64,000 nucleotides of DNA from Halobacterium hubeiense (GCF_001488575.1 NZ_LN831302.1:2446608-2510607), one strand, 5' to 3'. Shown: positions 32,518 to 41,266, counted from the first letter of the stretch. Notes: generated by a model not told the origin, from the sequence alone. Numbers and translations are program-made.

Positions 32518-33738
32518 TCAGTGCGCGTGCGCTCGCTCCGTGTCTTCGTCGGCGTTCGCGCCGTACATCAGGTAGAGTTCCGCGAGGAAGACCAGCGTGA
32601 ACGCCGCGTTCAGGTACGTCGTGTACCCCGAGGGCGCGGTGCCGCCGGCTTCGCCCTGCGCGGGCACGAGTCCGAGGCCGTGCCACGCGTAGTGGATGAC
32701 GATACCGGAGACGACGGCGGTGACGAAGATGCCGACGAACAGCACCGCTGCCATCCGCAGCCCGTAGTACCGGCGGTAGGCGTCGGTGATGGTCGGGACG
32801 ATGAGGTCCGCGAAGATGAACGACATGACGCCGCCGAACGCGATGCCGTTGCTCCAGAGGATGACTGCGAACGGGACGTTCCCCACCGAGCAGACGAACG
32901 TCACGACGCCGACCGTGACGCCGATGATGGCGCTCGCGGCGACCCACGTGAACGACCCCTGCGCGCCGACGTCGAACAGCGTCGTCCACCACGCGCGCGG
33001 CACGAACGCGCCGATGAGGCCCGCGACGAGGAAGCCGGCGACGATGTCCGTCCACAGCATCTTCCACTCGCCGACCGCGTTCTTCGCGGCGAGCCGCCAG
33101 CCCTGCCGGGTCGCGAGACTGGGCTGGCGCTCGCCGGCCTCGCGTTCCTCGCGGTACGTGCGCTTGCAGGACTCCGAGCAGAAGTACTCGGTCCCCGAGT
33201 CGGTCTCCAGCGTGACGACGTCGTCGCTGGTCGGGTCCACGTCCATCCCGCACACCGGGTCGCGGACGCCCTCCGCGGCCTGAACGTGCTCGCGGGCGGC
33301 CGCGAACCACGACTCGGGCACGACGAACTTGAAGACGCCGGCGAGCAACACGATGAGCAACAGCCCGGCGACGTAGTCGGCGAGCACGAACTCCCAGCCG
33401 AGCAGAATCCACATCACCAGCCCGAGTTCGATGACGAGGTTCGTGGACGCGAACTGGAACGCCGCCAGGCTCGCTATCGGGGACGCGCCCTTCTTGAAGA
33501 GGCTCTTGGTCGTCGCGACGGCGCCGAACGAACACGACGACGACGCGGCGCCGAACAGCGTCCCGAGCCCGAGTTCGCGGAGGCCGGACCCGCCGAGCAC
33601 CCGGGACATCCGCTGTTCGCTGACGAACGTCTCGACGGCGCCCGCGATAGTGAACCCGAGCACGAGCGCCCACCACGTCTCCCAGAACATCTCGGCGCCG
33701 AACCTGACGCCCGCCGCGAGCGTGTCGACGACGCTCAT
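32518..33738 (-). CDS. DUF318/ArsP-like permease with internal YHS/TRASH metal-binding domain
   Basis: A 406-residue permease of about eight to ten helices. The N-terminal half has GAASSSCSFGAVATTKSLFKKGASP, the Cys-containing motif of ArsP/DUF318 permeases, repeated in the second half as FVCSVGNVPFAVILWSNG. Between the halves (about residues 160-200) lies a YHS/TRASH-like module: DPVCGMDVDP, then EYFCSESCKRTYREE, three Cys for metal. Such permeases export organoarsenicals or move sulfur or metals. The insert suggests metal sensing or delivery. The substrate is unknown. Confidence 0.86.
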   Translation of the reverse strand: MSVVDTLAAGVRFGAEMFWETWWALVLGFTIAGAVETFVSEQRMSRVLGGSGLRELGLGTLFGAASSSCSFGAVATTKSLFKKGASPIASLAAFQFASTNLVIELGLVMWILLGWEFVLADYVAGLLLIVLLAGVFKFVVPESWFAAAREHVQAAEGVRDPVCGMDVDPTSDDVVTLETDSGTEYFCSESCKRTYREEREAGERQPSLATRQGWRLAAKNAVGEWKMLWTDIVAGFLVAGLIGAFVPRAWWTTLFDVGAQGSFTWVAASAIIGVTVGVVTFVCSVGNVPFAVILWSNGIAFGGVMSFIFADLIVPTITDAYRRYYGLRMAAVLFVGIFVTAVVSGIVIHYAWHGLGLVPAQGEAGGTAPSGYTTYLNAAFTLVFLAELYLMYGANADEDTERAHAH

Positions 33739-33858
33739 GTGTCAACGAAGGGGCGCTTCGTTTAGTGGCGTTGTGGTTGGATTCGTTCGGCTACTCGGTG
33801 GTGGAATCTTGGAACGTAAAGCAGACGCGCCGCTACGAAGTCGAGGAGTGAAGGAAAG

Positions 33859-33931
33859 TAGTCCATCCTGGATTCGAACCAGGGTCGAAGCCCCCAGAAG
33901 GCTTCAGGATTGGCCGCTACCCCAATGGACT
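33859..33931 (-). tRNA. tRNA-Gln (anticodon CTG)
   Basis: Reads AGTCCAT at the 5' end paired with ATGGACT plus discriminator A. The D arm includes GGGGTAGCGGCC, the anticodon stem is GAAGCC/GGCTTC around loop TTCTGGG (anticodon CTG), and the T arm is CCTGG-TTCGAAT-CCAGG. It is 73 nt with no intron and no encoded CCA. It decodes CAG. Confidence 0.96.
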
Positions 33932-34082
33932 GCTCGCACACGGTAGAAGGCGATTGTGGCTTATGAGTGTTGCGAACCCCGACGACGGAGGTGCTGCGAG
34001 CGCTCCGGCGACCGCGTCACGCCGACCGCGCGAACGTGCCCAGTTCGACGCCTATTTGCCGTCCGAGGATGCACGTTCGCGT

Positions 34083-34667
34083 ATGTACGTCGGACGGTTC
34101 GTCGTCGTCGGTCCGGACGTGGCAGCGTACCGAGTGTCCTCGCGGTCGTTCCCGAACCGCCGGGTAGTCGAGCGCGAGGACGCGCTGACGGTCGCGCCGA
34201 CGCCGGACGCGCCGGAGACGGACAACCCCTACGTGTCGTACAACTGCTACCGGACGGCGGCGGGCCACGCGGTCGTCGGGAACGGCAGCCACGTCGACCC
34301 GATTACGGAGAAGCTCGGGCTGGGCTACCCGGCGCGGGACGCGCTCGCTGAATCGCTGCTCGCGCTCGACTACGAGAAAGACGACTACGACACGCCCCGC
34401 ATCGCGGGGGTGCTGACGCCCGACGCCGGGGCGTACGTCGGGACGGTGCGGAAGGACGCGCTGCTCGTCGAAGAAGTCGAGGAGCCGACGCTGGTCGCGA
34501 CCTACGAGAAGGACAGTCCCGAGCCAATCGGCTTCGAGGCCGACACCGCCAGCGAGGCCGCCGGAGAGGCGTACAGCGCGGCGTTCGAGCACGCGGTGTG
34601 TTCGGTCGGCGTCGTGCGCGACGGCGACGGGTACGCGACGGCAATCGAGAACGGGCCGGAGAACTAA
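34083..34667 (+). CDS. purO: Archaeal IMP cyclohydrolase PurO
   Basis: A 194-residue PurO, the archaeal enzyme closing FAICAR to IMP in the last step of purine synthesis, unrelated to bacterial PurH. The N-terminus [10 protein letters not shown], then [13 protein letters not shown], and [10 protein letters not shown] with [11 protein letters not shown] are characteristic. Start at ATG 34083 is supported by a CTATTTG box about 30 bp upstream; the longer frame runs through upstream noise. It is 15 nt... just upstream of the phosphoesterase gene on the same strand. Confidence 0.93.
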   Translation: MYVGRFVVVGPDVAAYRVSSRSFPNRRVVEREDALTVAPTPDAPETDNPYVSYNCYRTAAGHAVVGNGSHVDPITEKLGLGYPARDALAESLLALDYEKDDYDTPRIAGVLTPDAGAYVGTVRKDALLVEEVEEPTLVATYEKDSPEPIGFEADTASEAAGEAYSAAFEHAVCSVGVVRDGDGYATAIENGPEN

Positions 34668-34692
34668 GGGCGAGCGCGACCGACTCGCTGGT

Positions 34693-35352
34693 ATGAAGGT
34701 CGCCGTCGTCTCGGACGTTCACTCGAATCTGGTGGCGCTGGAGGCCGTCCTCGACGACCTGCCGGACGTGGACGCGGTCGTCTGCGCCGGCGACGTGGTC
34801 GGCTACAACCCGTGGCCCGCCGAGTGCGTGGACGCGCTCCGCGAGCGGGACGTGCCGACGGTGATGGGAAACCACGACCGGATGGTGGCGACCGACCGGA
34901 ACTTCGGCGGAAACGGGATGGCGCAAGCCGGAGTCAGGCACGCCAAGCGGGAGCTGAACGACGTGCAACTGGACTGGGTGCAGCGGCTCCCGCGCGAGCG
35001 CACGCTGTTCGACGGGCGCGTGAAGGTCGTCCACGACCACCCCGAGGTGCAGGACCGATACACGTATCCGGACGCGTTCGGCCCGCACCTGATCGGCGAC
35101 GAGGACGCCCTGATTCTCGGGCACACGCACGTCCAGCACCACGAGGTCTACGACGAGGGAATCGTGTTGAACCCGGGGAGCGTCGGTCAGCCGCGGGACC
35201 GCGACCCTCGCGCGGCGTACGCGGTGCTGGACGTCGAAACGCCGTCGGTCGAGGAGCGACGCGTCGAGTACGACGTCGACCGCGTCGCGGAGGCGGTGCG
35301 GGACGCGGGGCTGCCCGACGGGACCGCCGACCGGCTCGCGGACGGGCGGTAG
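34693..35352 (+). CDS. YfcE-like metallophosphoesterase
   Basis: A 219-residue calcineurin-like phosphodiesterase. Metal ligands are SDVHSNLVALEAVL (D-x-H), CAGDVVGYNPWP (GD), MGNHDRMV (GNHD), VVHDHPE, and ILGHTHVQHHE (GHTH), the full set. It probably hydrolyses phosphodiesters or phosphomonoesters in the cytoplasm; the substrate is unknown. It starts 25 bp after purO, so co-transcription is likely. The C-terminus is short and acidic. Confidence 0.92.
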   Translation: MKVAVVSDVHSNLVALEAVLDDLPDVDAVVCAGDVVGYNPWPAECVDALRERDVPTVMGNHDRMVATDRNFGGNGMAQAGVRHAKRELNDVQLDWVQRLPRERTLFDGRVKVVHDHPEVQDRYTYPDAFGPHLIGDEDALILGHTHVQHHEVYDEGIVLNPGSVGQPRDRDPRAAYAVLDVETPSVEERRVEYDVDRVAEAVRDAGLPDGTADRLADGR

Positions 35353-35359
35353 GCAGCCG

Positions 35360-36775
35360 TCACTGGGAGGGTGCGTGGGCATTCTCGTCGACGGGCCGCA
35401 GTTCCGCGGAGAAGTGCCGGAGTTCCGGCATCGGCGGCTCGGAGACGACCTCGTAGCCCGTGACTTCCTCTCCTTTCTCGCAGACTGCGGCGGCGGTGTC
35501 GGCGACGTGTTCGAGGTGGTCGGGGCCGTACGTGCGCCGCGGGACGGCGAGCCGGACGAGGTCGGCGCGGTCGGTGTCGGGGAACGCGAACCGGCCGAGC
35601 TCGACGGCGCGCACGCCGCCCTCGCGGTAGAGTTCGCAGACGAGCGCCTGCCCGGGGAACTGCTCGCGGGGGAGGTGCGGGAGCGCCTCGTTGGCGTTCA
35701 CGTAGACCGCGTGCCCGCCCGCGGGCTGGTAGACGGGGACGCCGCGGTCGGCGAGCGCGTCGCAGAGCGCCTCGACCTGCGCGACGCGCTCGGCGACGTA
35801 CGGCGGCTCGACGGCCTCGCGGAGGCCGACGGCGAACGCCGCGAGGTCGCGGCCGCTCATCCCGCCGTACGTCGAGAACCCCTCGAAGAGGATGCCGCGC
35901 TGGCGGCACCGCTCGTAGAGGTCGTCATCGGACTGCGTCGGATTGCCCGAGGGACCTCGTCCCGCTGCGTCTTCCCCACGGAGGCCGACGAACCCGCCGG
36001 CGTTCACGAGGCCGTCTTTCTTCCCGCTCATCACGCAGGCGTCGGCGTACGAGAGCTGCTCGCGCGCGACGGCGGCGACCGACTCGCCGGCGAACTCGTC
36101 CTCGCGTCGCTGCACGAAGTAGGCGTTCTCCGCGAACCGGCAGGCGTCGACGACGAACGTCGCGTCGATGTCGTCGGCGAACGCCGCTACCTCTCGCGTG
36201 TTCGCGACGCTGACGGGCTGGCCGGCCATGGAGTTGTTCGTGATTGTGAGCACGACCGCGGGGACGTTCTCGGCGCCGACCTCCTCGACGACGCGGCGCC
36301 CGGTCTCGACGTCGAAGTTCCCCTTGAACGGGTGGTCGCTGTCGCCGTCCCGCGCTTCCGGGACGGGGCAGTCCACGGGGTCGCCGCCGTTCGCAGCGAC
36401 GTGGGCGCGCGTCGTGTCGAAGTGCGCGTTGTTCAGCACGACGTCGCCCTCGGTGACGAGCGCGCCGTAGAGGACGTTCTCCGCGCCGCGGCCCTGATGG
36501 GCGGGGACGATTCGCTCGAACCCCATGACGTCTCGGACGGCGGCCTCGAGCTCGCGGAAGCTCTCGCTGCCCGCGTACGCCTCGTCGCCCGTGAACATCG
36601 CCGCCCACTGCTCGTTGCTCATCGTGCCGGTGCCCGAGTCCGTCAGGAGGTCGACGAACACGTCGCTGCTGTCGAGGTTGAAGACGTTGAAGCCGGCCTC
36701 GCGCAGCGCCGCCTCGCGGTCCGCGCGGTCGAGCAGCCGGACGGGTTCGACCATCGTCGCCTTGTACGAGCGCAT
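35360..36775 (-). CDS. tnaA: Tryptophanase (tryptophan indole-lyase)
   Basis: A 471-residue PLP fold-type I beta-eliminating lyase. It has DSGTGTMSNEQWAAMFTGDEAYAGS near residue 45, the PLP phosphate site in PAHQGRGAENVL, DACRFAENAYF and the Schiff-base lysine in CVMSGKKDGLVN (about 250). It splits tryptophan to indole, pyruvate and ammonia; tyrosine phenol-lyase is a close alternative but the SNEQW and MSGKKD context favours Trp. In other haloarchaea the tna promoter is tryptophan-inducible. A TATA-like GGTATTCTTC lies about 28 bp upstream and TGTAC boxes lie beyond it. Confidence 0.93.
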   Translation of the reverse strand: MRSYKATMVEPVRLLDRADREAALREAGFNVFNLDSSDVFVDLLTDSGTGTMSNEQWAAMFTGDEAYAGSESFRELEAAVRDVMGFERIVPAHQGRGAENVLYGALVTEGDVVLNNAHFDTTRAHVAANGGDPVDCPVPEARDGDSDHPFKGNFDVETGRRVVEEVGAENVPAVVLTITNNSMAGQPVSVANTREVAAFADDIDATFVVDACRFAENAYFVQRREDEFAGESVAAVAREQLSYADACVMSGKKDGLVNAGGFVGLRGEDAAGRGPSGNPTQSDDDLYERCRQRGILFEGFSTYGGMSGRDLAAFAVGLREAVEPPYVAERVAQVEALCDALADRGVPVYQPAGGHAVYVNANEALPHLPREQFPGQALVCELYREGGVRAVELGRFAFPDTDRADLVRLAVPRRTYGPDHLEHVADTAAAVCEKGEEVTGYEVVSEPPMPELRHFSAELRPVDENAHAPSQ

Positions 36776-36797
36776 ACCGCTCGTAGGGCGCTCAGCG

Positions 36798-36807
36798 TGA
36801 AGAATAC
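36798..36807 (-). promoter_or_regulatory. tnaA TATA-like box
   Basis: GGTATTCTTC on the minus strand, about 25-32 bp before the ATG at 36775, giving a leaderless mRNA. Confidence 0.5.
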
Positions 36808-36820
36808 CGCCGAAGGAGAC

Positions 36821-36846
36821 GTGTACGCCCGTGTACAGGCGTGTAC
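36821..36846 (-). promoter_or_regulatory. Three GTGTAC boxes at exact 10-bp spacing upstream of tnaA
   Basis: GTGTAC at 36821-36826, 36831-36836 and 36841-36846, one per helical turn on the same DNA face, 13-48 bp upstream of the TATA-like box. They resemble the TGTACA TRP boxes bound by TrpY in methanogens. An activator or repressor array responding to tryptophan is inferred. Confidence 0.6.
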
Positions 36847-36868
36847 GGTGTGGTGCAGTCGCGTGCGG

Positions 36869-38053
36869 TTACGACTCGAAGTGGTCCTGGACGATGTCCA
36901 GCGTCTGCTCGCGGTCGTCCCAGTCCACGAACACCGCCACGGAGGTCGCGCTGGAGATGATGTCGATGACGTTGATGCCGGCCTCCGCGATTGGGTCGAC
37001 GATGCGCCGGAGGACGCCCGGCTGGTTCGGGAGCTCGCCGCCGAGCACGCGGATGACCGCGACCTCGTCGCGGACGGTGACCGAGGAGAGCTCGCCGACC
37101 TCGATGACCTCGCTGTGGAGGACGTTCTCGGCGCGCTCGGCGACGTCCTCGTCGACGTAGAACGTCATCGAGTCCATGCCGGAGGCGACCGCGTCGACGT
37201 TGATGTCCGAGTCGTACAGCGCGGTCGACAGCGTGGACATGATGCCGGGGCGGTTGCGGATGGCGCGCCCGGCGACGGTGAGACACGCCAGCGGCGTGTC
37301 CCGCATGTCGATCATGTTCTCGAACTGCCCCTCGATTTTCGTGCCGCCGGAGAGCAGGTCGCCGTGCTGGTAGTGGATGACGCGCACGTCGAGGTCGTCG
37401 TCCTTGAACGAGAGCGCGGAGGGCGCGACGACTTCGGCGCCGCGGAAGGAGAGGTTCCGGAGTTCGTCGACGGTGATTTCGCCGACGTTGCGCGCACCCT
37501 CGACGACGTGGGGGTCGCCGGTCATGACGCCCTCGACGTCGGTGACGATGACGACCTCGTCGGCGTCGGCGTACCGGCCGAGCATCACGGCCGTCGTGTC
37601 GCTGCCGCCGCGGCCGAGCGTCGTCACGTTCCCGTCGAGGTCCTCGGCGAGGAAGCCCGTGATGACGGGGACGACGTCGCCGAGGTCCTCGGCGAGCGCT
37701 TCCACGCGCTTCTGGGTCTCCTCAACGTCGACCTCGCCGCGGTCGTTGGCGACGACCGGCCAGTCCTCGTGGCCGGGTTCGAGGAACACCGCGTTCACGC
37801 CGCGGGCGGCCAGCGCCGCCTTTAGCATCCGCACGGAGGTGCGCTCGCCCATGGAGACGATTTCCGCGCGGTCGGCGTCGTCGGCCTCGAAGGTGATGTC
37901 GTCGAGCAGTTCGTCCGTCGTGTTCCCCATCGCGGACGCGACGACCGCTATCTCGTGGCCGGCGGCGACCGCGTCGGCGACGGAGTCGGCGGCCCGCTCG
38001 ATGCGGTCGCCGCTCCCGAGACTGGTACCGCCGAACTTCGCGACTACGCGCAT
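36869..38053 (-). CDS. Aspartate kinase
   Basis: A 394-residue monofunctional aspartokinase. The nucleotide motif KFGGTSLGSGDRI is N-terminal (residues 5-17). GRGGSDTTAVMLG and VTDVEGVMTGDP form the catalytic region. Two ACT domains (about 255-320 and 325-394) contain GIMSTLSTALYDSDINVDAVASG and NQPGVLRRIVDPIAEAGINVIDI, the allosteric amino acid sites. It commits aspartate to Thr, Met, Ile and Lys synthesis. A Thr-rich 14-codon ORF ends 25 nt before the ATG. The GGTGG preceding the ATG may be a ribosome-binding site. Confidence 0.95.
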   Translation of the reverse strand: MRVVAKFGGTSLGSGDRIERAADSVADAVAAGHEIAVVASAMGNTTDELLDDITFEADDADRAEIVSMGERTSVRMLKAALAARGVNAVFLEPGHEDWPVVANDRGEVDVEETQKRVEALAEDLGDVVPVITGFLAEDLDGNVTTLGRGGSDTTAVMLGRYADADEVVIVTDVEGVMTGDPHVVEGARNVGEITVDELRNLSFRGAEVVAPSALSFKDDDLDVRVIHYQHGDLLSGGTKIEGQFENMIDMRDTPLACLTVAGRAIRNRPGIMSTLSTALYDSDINVDAVASGMDSMTFYVDEDVAERAENVLHSEVIEVGELSSVTVRDEVAVIRVLGGELPNQPGVLRRIVDPIAEAGINVIDIISSATSVAVFVDWDDREQTLDIVQDHFES

Positions 38054-38078
38054 CGCTTCCCACCGGTCCGAGCCGTGC

Positions 38079-38123
38079 TCATTGCCGGGTCGTAGGGACG
38101 CGGGTGGTGATAACTGCTTGCAT
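38079..38123 (-). CDS. Putative Thr-rich leader peptide upstream of aspartate kinase
   Basis: MQAVITTRVPTTRQ: 14 residues with four Thr, one Ile and two Val, ending 25 nt before the aspartate kinase ATG. Thr and Ile are end products of that pathway, as in the E. coli thr leader. CCACC in its Thr codons can pair with GGTGG just before the kinase ATG (5 bp). The TATA-like ACTTAACGG is about 37 bp upstream of its ATG, a little far for a leaderless start. Coding status is unproven. Confidence 0.42.
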   Translation of the reverse strand: MQAVITTRVPTTRQ

Positions 38124-38186
38124 GCACGAAACGGTTGCCTCCCTCGCGGCCGCGCCGTTAAGTCGGTCGCCGGCGTACGTGGGGGC

Positions 38187-38564
38187 ATGAACGTTCGTGA
38201 CGCGACGGCGGAGGACGCGGCCGCGCTGGACGCGCTCGCCGACGACGACCTCGACGCCGCGCGCCTCGTCAGGGACCGCACGGTGCGCGTCGCCGACGAC
38301 GACGGCGACGTCGTGGGGTTCGTGGCGTTCGACGCGGGCCGGGGCGCCGTCCACGTCACGCGACTGGCCGGCGATCCGGAGACGGTGGACGTGCTACTGG
38401 ACGGCCCCCGGGAGTTCGCGGCCCACGAGGACCTCCCCGTGGAGGTCGTGCTGGACGAGAGTGACGCGCTGGCGGACGTGCTGTTGGACGAGGGGTTCGA
38501 GGACGCGGGTGCGGGGCCGCGCTTCGACGGCGCGCGGACGCGGCGGTACCGCTGTGAGCCGTAG
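38187..38564 (+). CDS. GNAT-like acetyltransferase, small haloarchaeal type
   Basis: A 125-residue protein beginning MNVRDATAEDAAALDALADDDLDAARLVRDRTVRVADDDGDVVGFVAF, the opening strands and helix of a GNAT fold, with a C-terminal EGFEDAGAGPRFDGARTRRYR. The acetyl-CoA loop (Q/R-x-x-G-x-G/A) is poorly preserved, so it may not be an active enzyme. GTTAAG about 27-30 bp upstream is the promoter. Its stop abuts the stop of the convergent ABC permease. Confidence 0.68.
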   Translation: MNVRDATAEDAAALDALADDDLDAARLVRDRTVRVADDDGDVVGFVAFDAGRGAVHVTRLAGDPETVDVLLDGPREFAAHEDLPVEVVLDESDALADVLLDEGFEDAGAGPRFDGARTRRYRCEP

Positions 38565-39410
38565 CTACAGGTCCATGCCCCGGAAGCGGTAGTAGCCCAG
38601 CGCGGGAACGACGACCAGCCAGACGAGCAGTGTCGCGAGCGCGGCCCACTTCGAGAGGTAAATCGGGGGGTTCTGCGGGAACAGCTGGGCGACGATGGTG
38701 CCGTTCCCGGGGAGGAACTGGTAGACGGCGTTCGTGAACGCCGCCGACGGCGGCACGCGGTTCATCAGGAGGTACCACTCCGGGGGCGCCGTGTCGATGC
38801 CGGGGACCAGCGACCCCGTCGAGAGGTAGTAGATGCCCGAGGTGACCAGCCCCCAACCGACCTCGAAGACGACGAAGAACACGAGCGCGAGGATGGTGGC
38901 GCGACCGGAGCGCTTGGTCGCCGCGGAGAGCCCGACGCCGATGGCGGTGTACGTCACGCCGAGCAGAATCGTCAACAGCGAGAACCCGAGGTACGCGGTC
39001 GCGTCGAAGGTGTCGTAGCGAACGAGCGTGACGATTGCGGCGGCGACGAGGCCCACGACGATGGCGGCGGCGATGACCCCGCCGCGGCCGGCGACCTTCC
39101 CGAGAACGGCGTCCCGGCGGGTGTGGGGCAGCGACAGCAGGAACTTCGCGCTCCCGGATTCGAGCTCGCCCGCGATGGCCTTGTGGCCGATGACCAGTCC
39201 CGTGATGGGGACGACGAACGCGGCGGGACTGAGCAGGAAAAAGAGGAGGTCGATGGCCGCCAGCTCCCCGCCTTGCCCGCCGGACTGTATCTCCGTGTAG
39301 AGCCACGCCGCGCCCGCCATGAACAGCACGAACAGCGCGGCCAGCGCCCACAGCGCCTTCGAGCGCGCGGCGTCCTGGAAGTCCTTCTTGGCGACGGCGG
39401 CCCAGCTCAT
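38565..39410 (-). CDS. ABC-2 type transporter permease
   Basis: A 281-residue six-helix permease. Features are an N-terminal amphipathic AAVAKKDFQDAARSKALWALAALFVLFM, the long outer loop after helix 1, and the coupling segment GHKAIAGELESGSAKFLLSLPHTRRDAVLGKV typical of the haloarchaeal NatB/NosY-like permeases. The ATG overlaps the stop of the ATPase gene upstream (ATGA). It exports an unknown substrate together with that ATPase. Confidence 0.9.
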   Translation of the reverse strand: MSWAAVAKKDFQDAARSKALWALAALFVLFMAGAAWLYTEIQSGGQGGELAAIDLLFFLLSPAAFVVPITGLVIGHKAIAGELESGSAKFLLSLPHTRRDAVLGKVAGRGGVIAAAIVVGLVAAAIVTLVRYDTFDATAYLGFSLLTILLGVTYTAIGVGLSAATKRSGRATILALVFFVVFEVGWGLVTSGIYYLSTGSLVPGIDTAPPEWYLLMNRVPPSAAFTNAVYQFLPGNGTIVAQLFPQNPPIYLSKWAALATLLVWLVVVPALGYYRFRGMDL

Positions 39411-40330
39411 GCCGACACCTCCTCGTCGCGGCCGTTCGTGTACGCGGCGAACACGTCGTCCAGCGACGCCTCCCGGGTGGCGAAGTCGACGACCTCGCCG
39501 CCCGCGCCCTCGACGGCGTCGAGGACGTCGGTCTTGGAGGCGTCATCGGTGGTCACGGTGAGCACGTCGCGGTCGGTGTCGACGCTCGTGACGCCGGGGA
39601 CGCCCTCGACGGCTTCGACGACGTCGGGCGTGAGTTCCTCGACGGTGACCGTCAGCGTCGAGCCGGTGACGGCGGCCTCGCGGAGCCCGCGGATGGTGTC
39701 CTGCGCGACGAGCTCGCCGGACTGGAGGATGCCGACGCGGTCGCAGACGGCCTCGACCTGTTCGAGGATGTGACTGGAGAAGAAGACGGTCGCGCCGCGA
39801 GACGCTTCCTCCTTGATGATTTCGCGCATCTCGCGGGCGCCGTTGGGGTCCAGCCCCGTCGAGGGCTCGTCCAGAATCAGGAGGTCGGGGTCGCCGACGA
39901 GCGCGATGGCGAGCGCGAGCCGCTGCTGCATCCCCTTCGAGAAGCCGCCGGCCTTCCGGTCGGCGGCGTCCGGGATGCCGACTCGTTCGAGGAGCGCGTC
40001 GGGGTCGTCGTTGGCGTCCTTCGACTCGATGGCGAACTGGAGGTGCTGGCGCGCGGTGAGGCGCTCGTAGACGTGGAATCCCTCGGGGAGCACGCCGATG
40101 CGCTGGCGGATGGCCAGCGAGTCGTCGTGGGCGTCGTACCCGAGCACGGTCGCGGTGCCGGCGGTCGGCCGCACGAAGTTCAGGAGGATGTCGATGGTGG
40201 TGGACTTTCCGGCGCCGTTCGGCCCGAGGAAGCCGTATATCTCCCCGGACTGGACCTGGAGGTCGAGGTCGTGGAGGGCGGTGACGTCACCGTACCGCTT
40301 GGTGACGCCGTCGAGTTCGATTGCTGCCAT
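39407..40330 (-). CDS. ABC transporter ATP-binding protein (ABC-2 exporter)
   Basis: A 307-residue ATPase. Walker A is GPNGAGKSTT (about 36-45), the signature GGFSKGMQQRLALAIAL, Walker B LLILDEPSTGLDP and H-loop FSSHIL. A C-terminal extension (about 230-307) of repeated strands TLTVTVEELTPDVVEAVEGVPGVTSV is seen in CcmA/NatA-type exporters. It powers the two membrane proteins flanking it on the same strand. Overlaps the downstream permease gene by 4 bp. Confidence 0.95.
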   Translation of the reverse strand: MAAIELDGVTKRYGDVTALHDLDLQVQSGEIYGFLGPNGAGKSTTIDILLNFVRPTAGTATVLGYDAHDDSLAIRQRIGVLPEGFHVYERLTARQHLQFAIESKDANDDPDALLERVGIPDAADRKAGGFSKGMQQRLALAIALVGDPDLLILDEPSTGLDPNGAREMREIIKEEASRGATVFFSSHILEQVEAVCDRVGILQSGELVAQDTIRGLREAAVTGSTLTVTVEELTPDVVEAVEGVPGVTSVDTDRDVLTVTTDDASKTDVLDAVEGAGGEVVDFATREASLDDVFAAYTNGRDEEVSA

Positions 40331-40402
40331 GCGGGAAGGGTCGCGCTGCCCTCCTAAATCCGTTGGGGGCGTTCGCAGCGCGAGCGACCGCAGGACGGCG
40401 GC

Positions 40403-41179
40403 TCAGAGTTCGACGCGGTCGAAACGCCGCACCGCGAGCGCGAACCCGGCGACCGTCCACGCGAACAGGACGACGGCGCCGACGCCGTCCGGGACGGAGC
40501 CGGCCGTGGTGACGGAGTCGACGCCGACGACGGTGAGCGCGTTCGCGTACGCGAAGACGGGGCTGGCGACGACGACAGCGTCCACGGCGCCGCCGCCGAC
40601 GCTGACGCCGTAGCTGGCGAGCACGGTGCGAGCGAGGCTCAGCGCGACCGGCCAGAAGAACGCCACCACGAAGAACCCGTACGTGGTCGCGGCCGCGACC
40701 GTGGTGGACGTCGACCCCGCGGTGAGCGCGAGCGTCGCGGCGACGAACGCGGCGGCCAGCAGCGCGGCGAGCGCGAGCACGGCGAGCACGCGGACCACGG
40801 GCACCGGCGCGCCGCGGAGCGCGTAGACGACGGCGGCGACGGCGATTGCGGCGACGGCGCCGGCGAGCGTCACCGTGAGGCGAGCGGCGCCCGCGCCCGC
40901 GAGCAGCGACGACCGCGGGTGCGGCAGCGAGAGCGTGAGCCGGATGCGGCCGGTGGCGACGCCGCTGGGCACGGCCTCGTGGGTGAGCGTGCCGGCAGTC
41001 AGCGGCACCGCGAACAGGAACAGCAACGCGAGCGTGGACGGCAGCGGCGTCAGCCCGGCGTTCGTCGAGCCGTACGCGAGCGCGGCCGCGGCCAGCGCGA
41101 AGAAGCCGCCGTACACGAGCAGGGAGTTGTCGGCGCGGAGGGCGCGGAGGTCGCGGCGCGCGACGACAGGCCACGTCAC
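40403..41179 (-). CDS. ABC-2 type transporter permease (second)
   Basis: A 258-residue six-helix protein, related to the permease at 38565: MTWPVVARRDLRALRADNSLLVYGGFFALAAAAL, then THEAVPSGVATGRIRLTLSLPHPRSSLLAG. Ala/Val-rich helices follow. Starts with GTG. It ends 73 bp before the ATPase gene and probably belongs to the same transcription unit, giving a heteromeric exporter. The substrate is unknown. Confidence 0.82.
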   Translation of the reverse strand: MTWPVVARRDLRALRADNSLLVYGGFFALAAAALAYGSTNAGLTPLPSTLALLFLFAVPLTAGTLTHEAVPSGVATGRIRLTLSLPHPRSSLLAGAGAARLTVTLAGAVAAIAVAAVVYALRGAPVPVVRVLAVLALAALLAAAFVAATLALTAGSTSTTVAAATTYGFFVVAFFWPVALSLARTVLASYGVSVGGGAVDAVVVASPVFAYANALTVVGVDSVTTAGSVPDGVGAVVLFAWTVAGFALAVRRFDRVEL

Positions 41180-41266
41180 GCTACCACCGCCGGGCGGGGC
41201 GTCTGCATGGTCAGGCGGTCACGGTGCGGGGTGAAGTGTCTTGCTCCCGGATGCAGCCGCTGCGAA

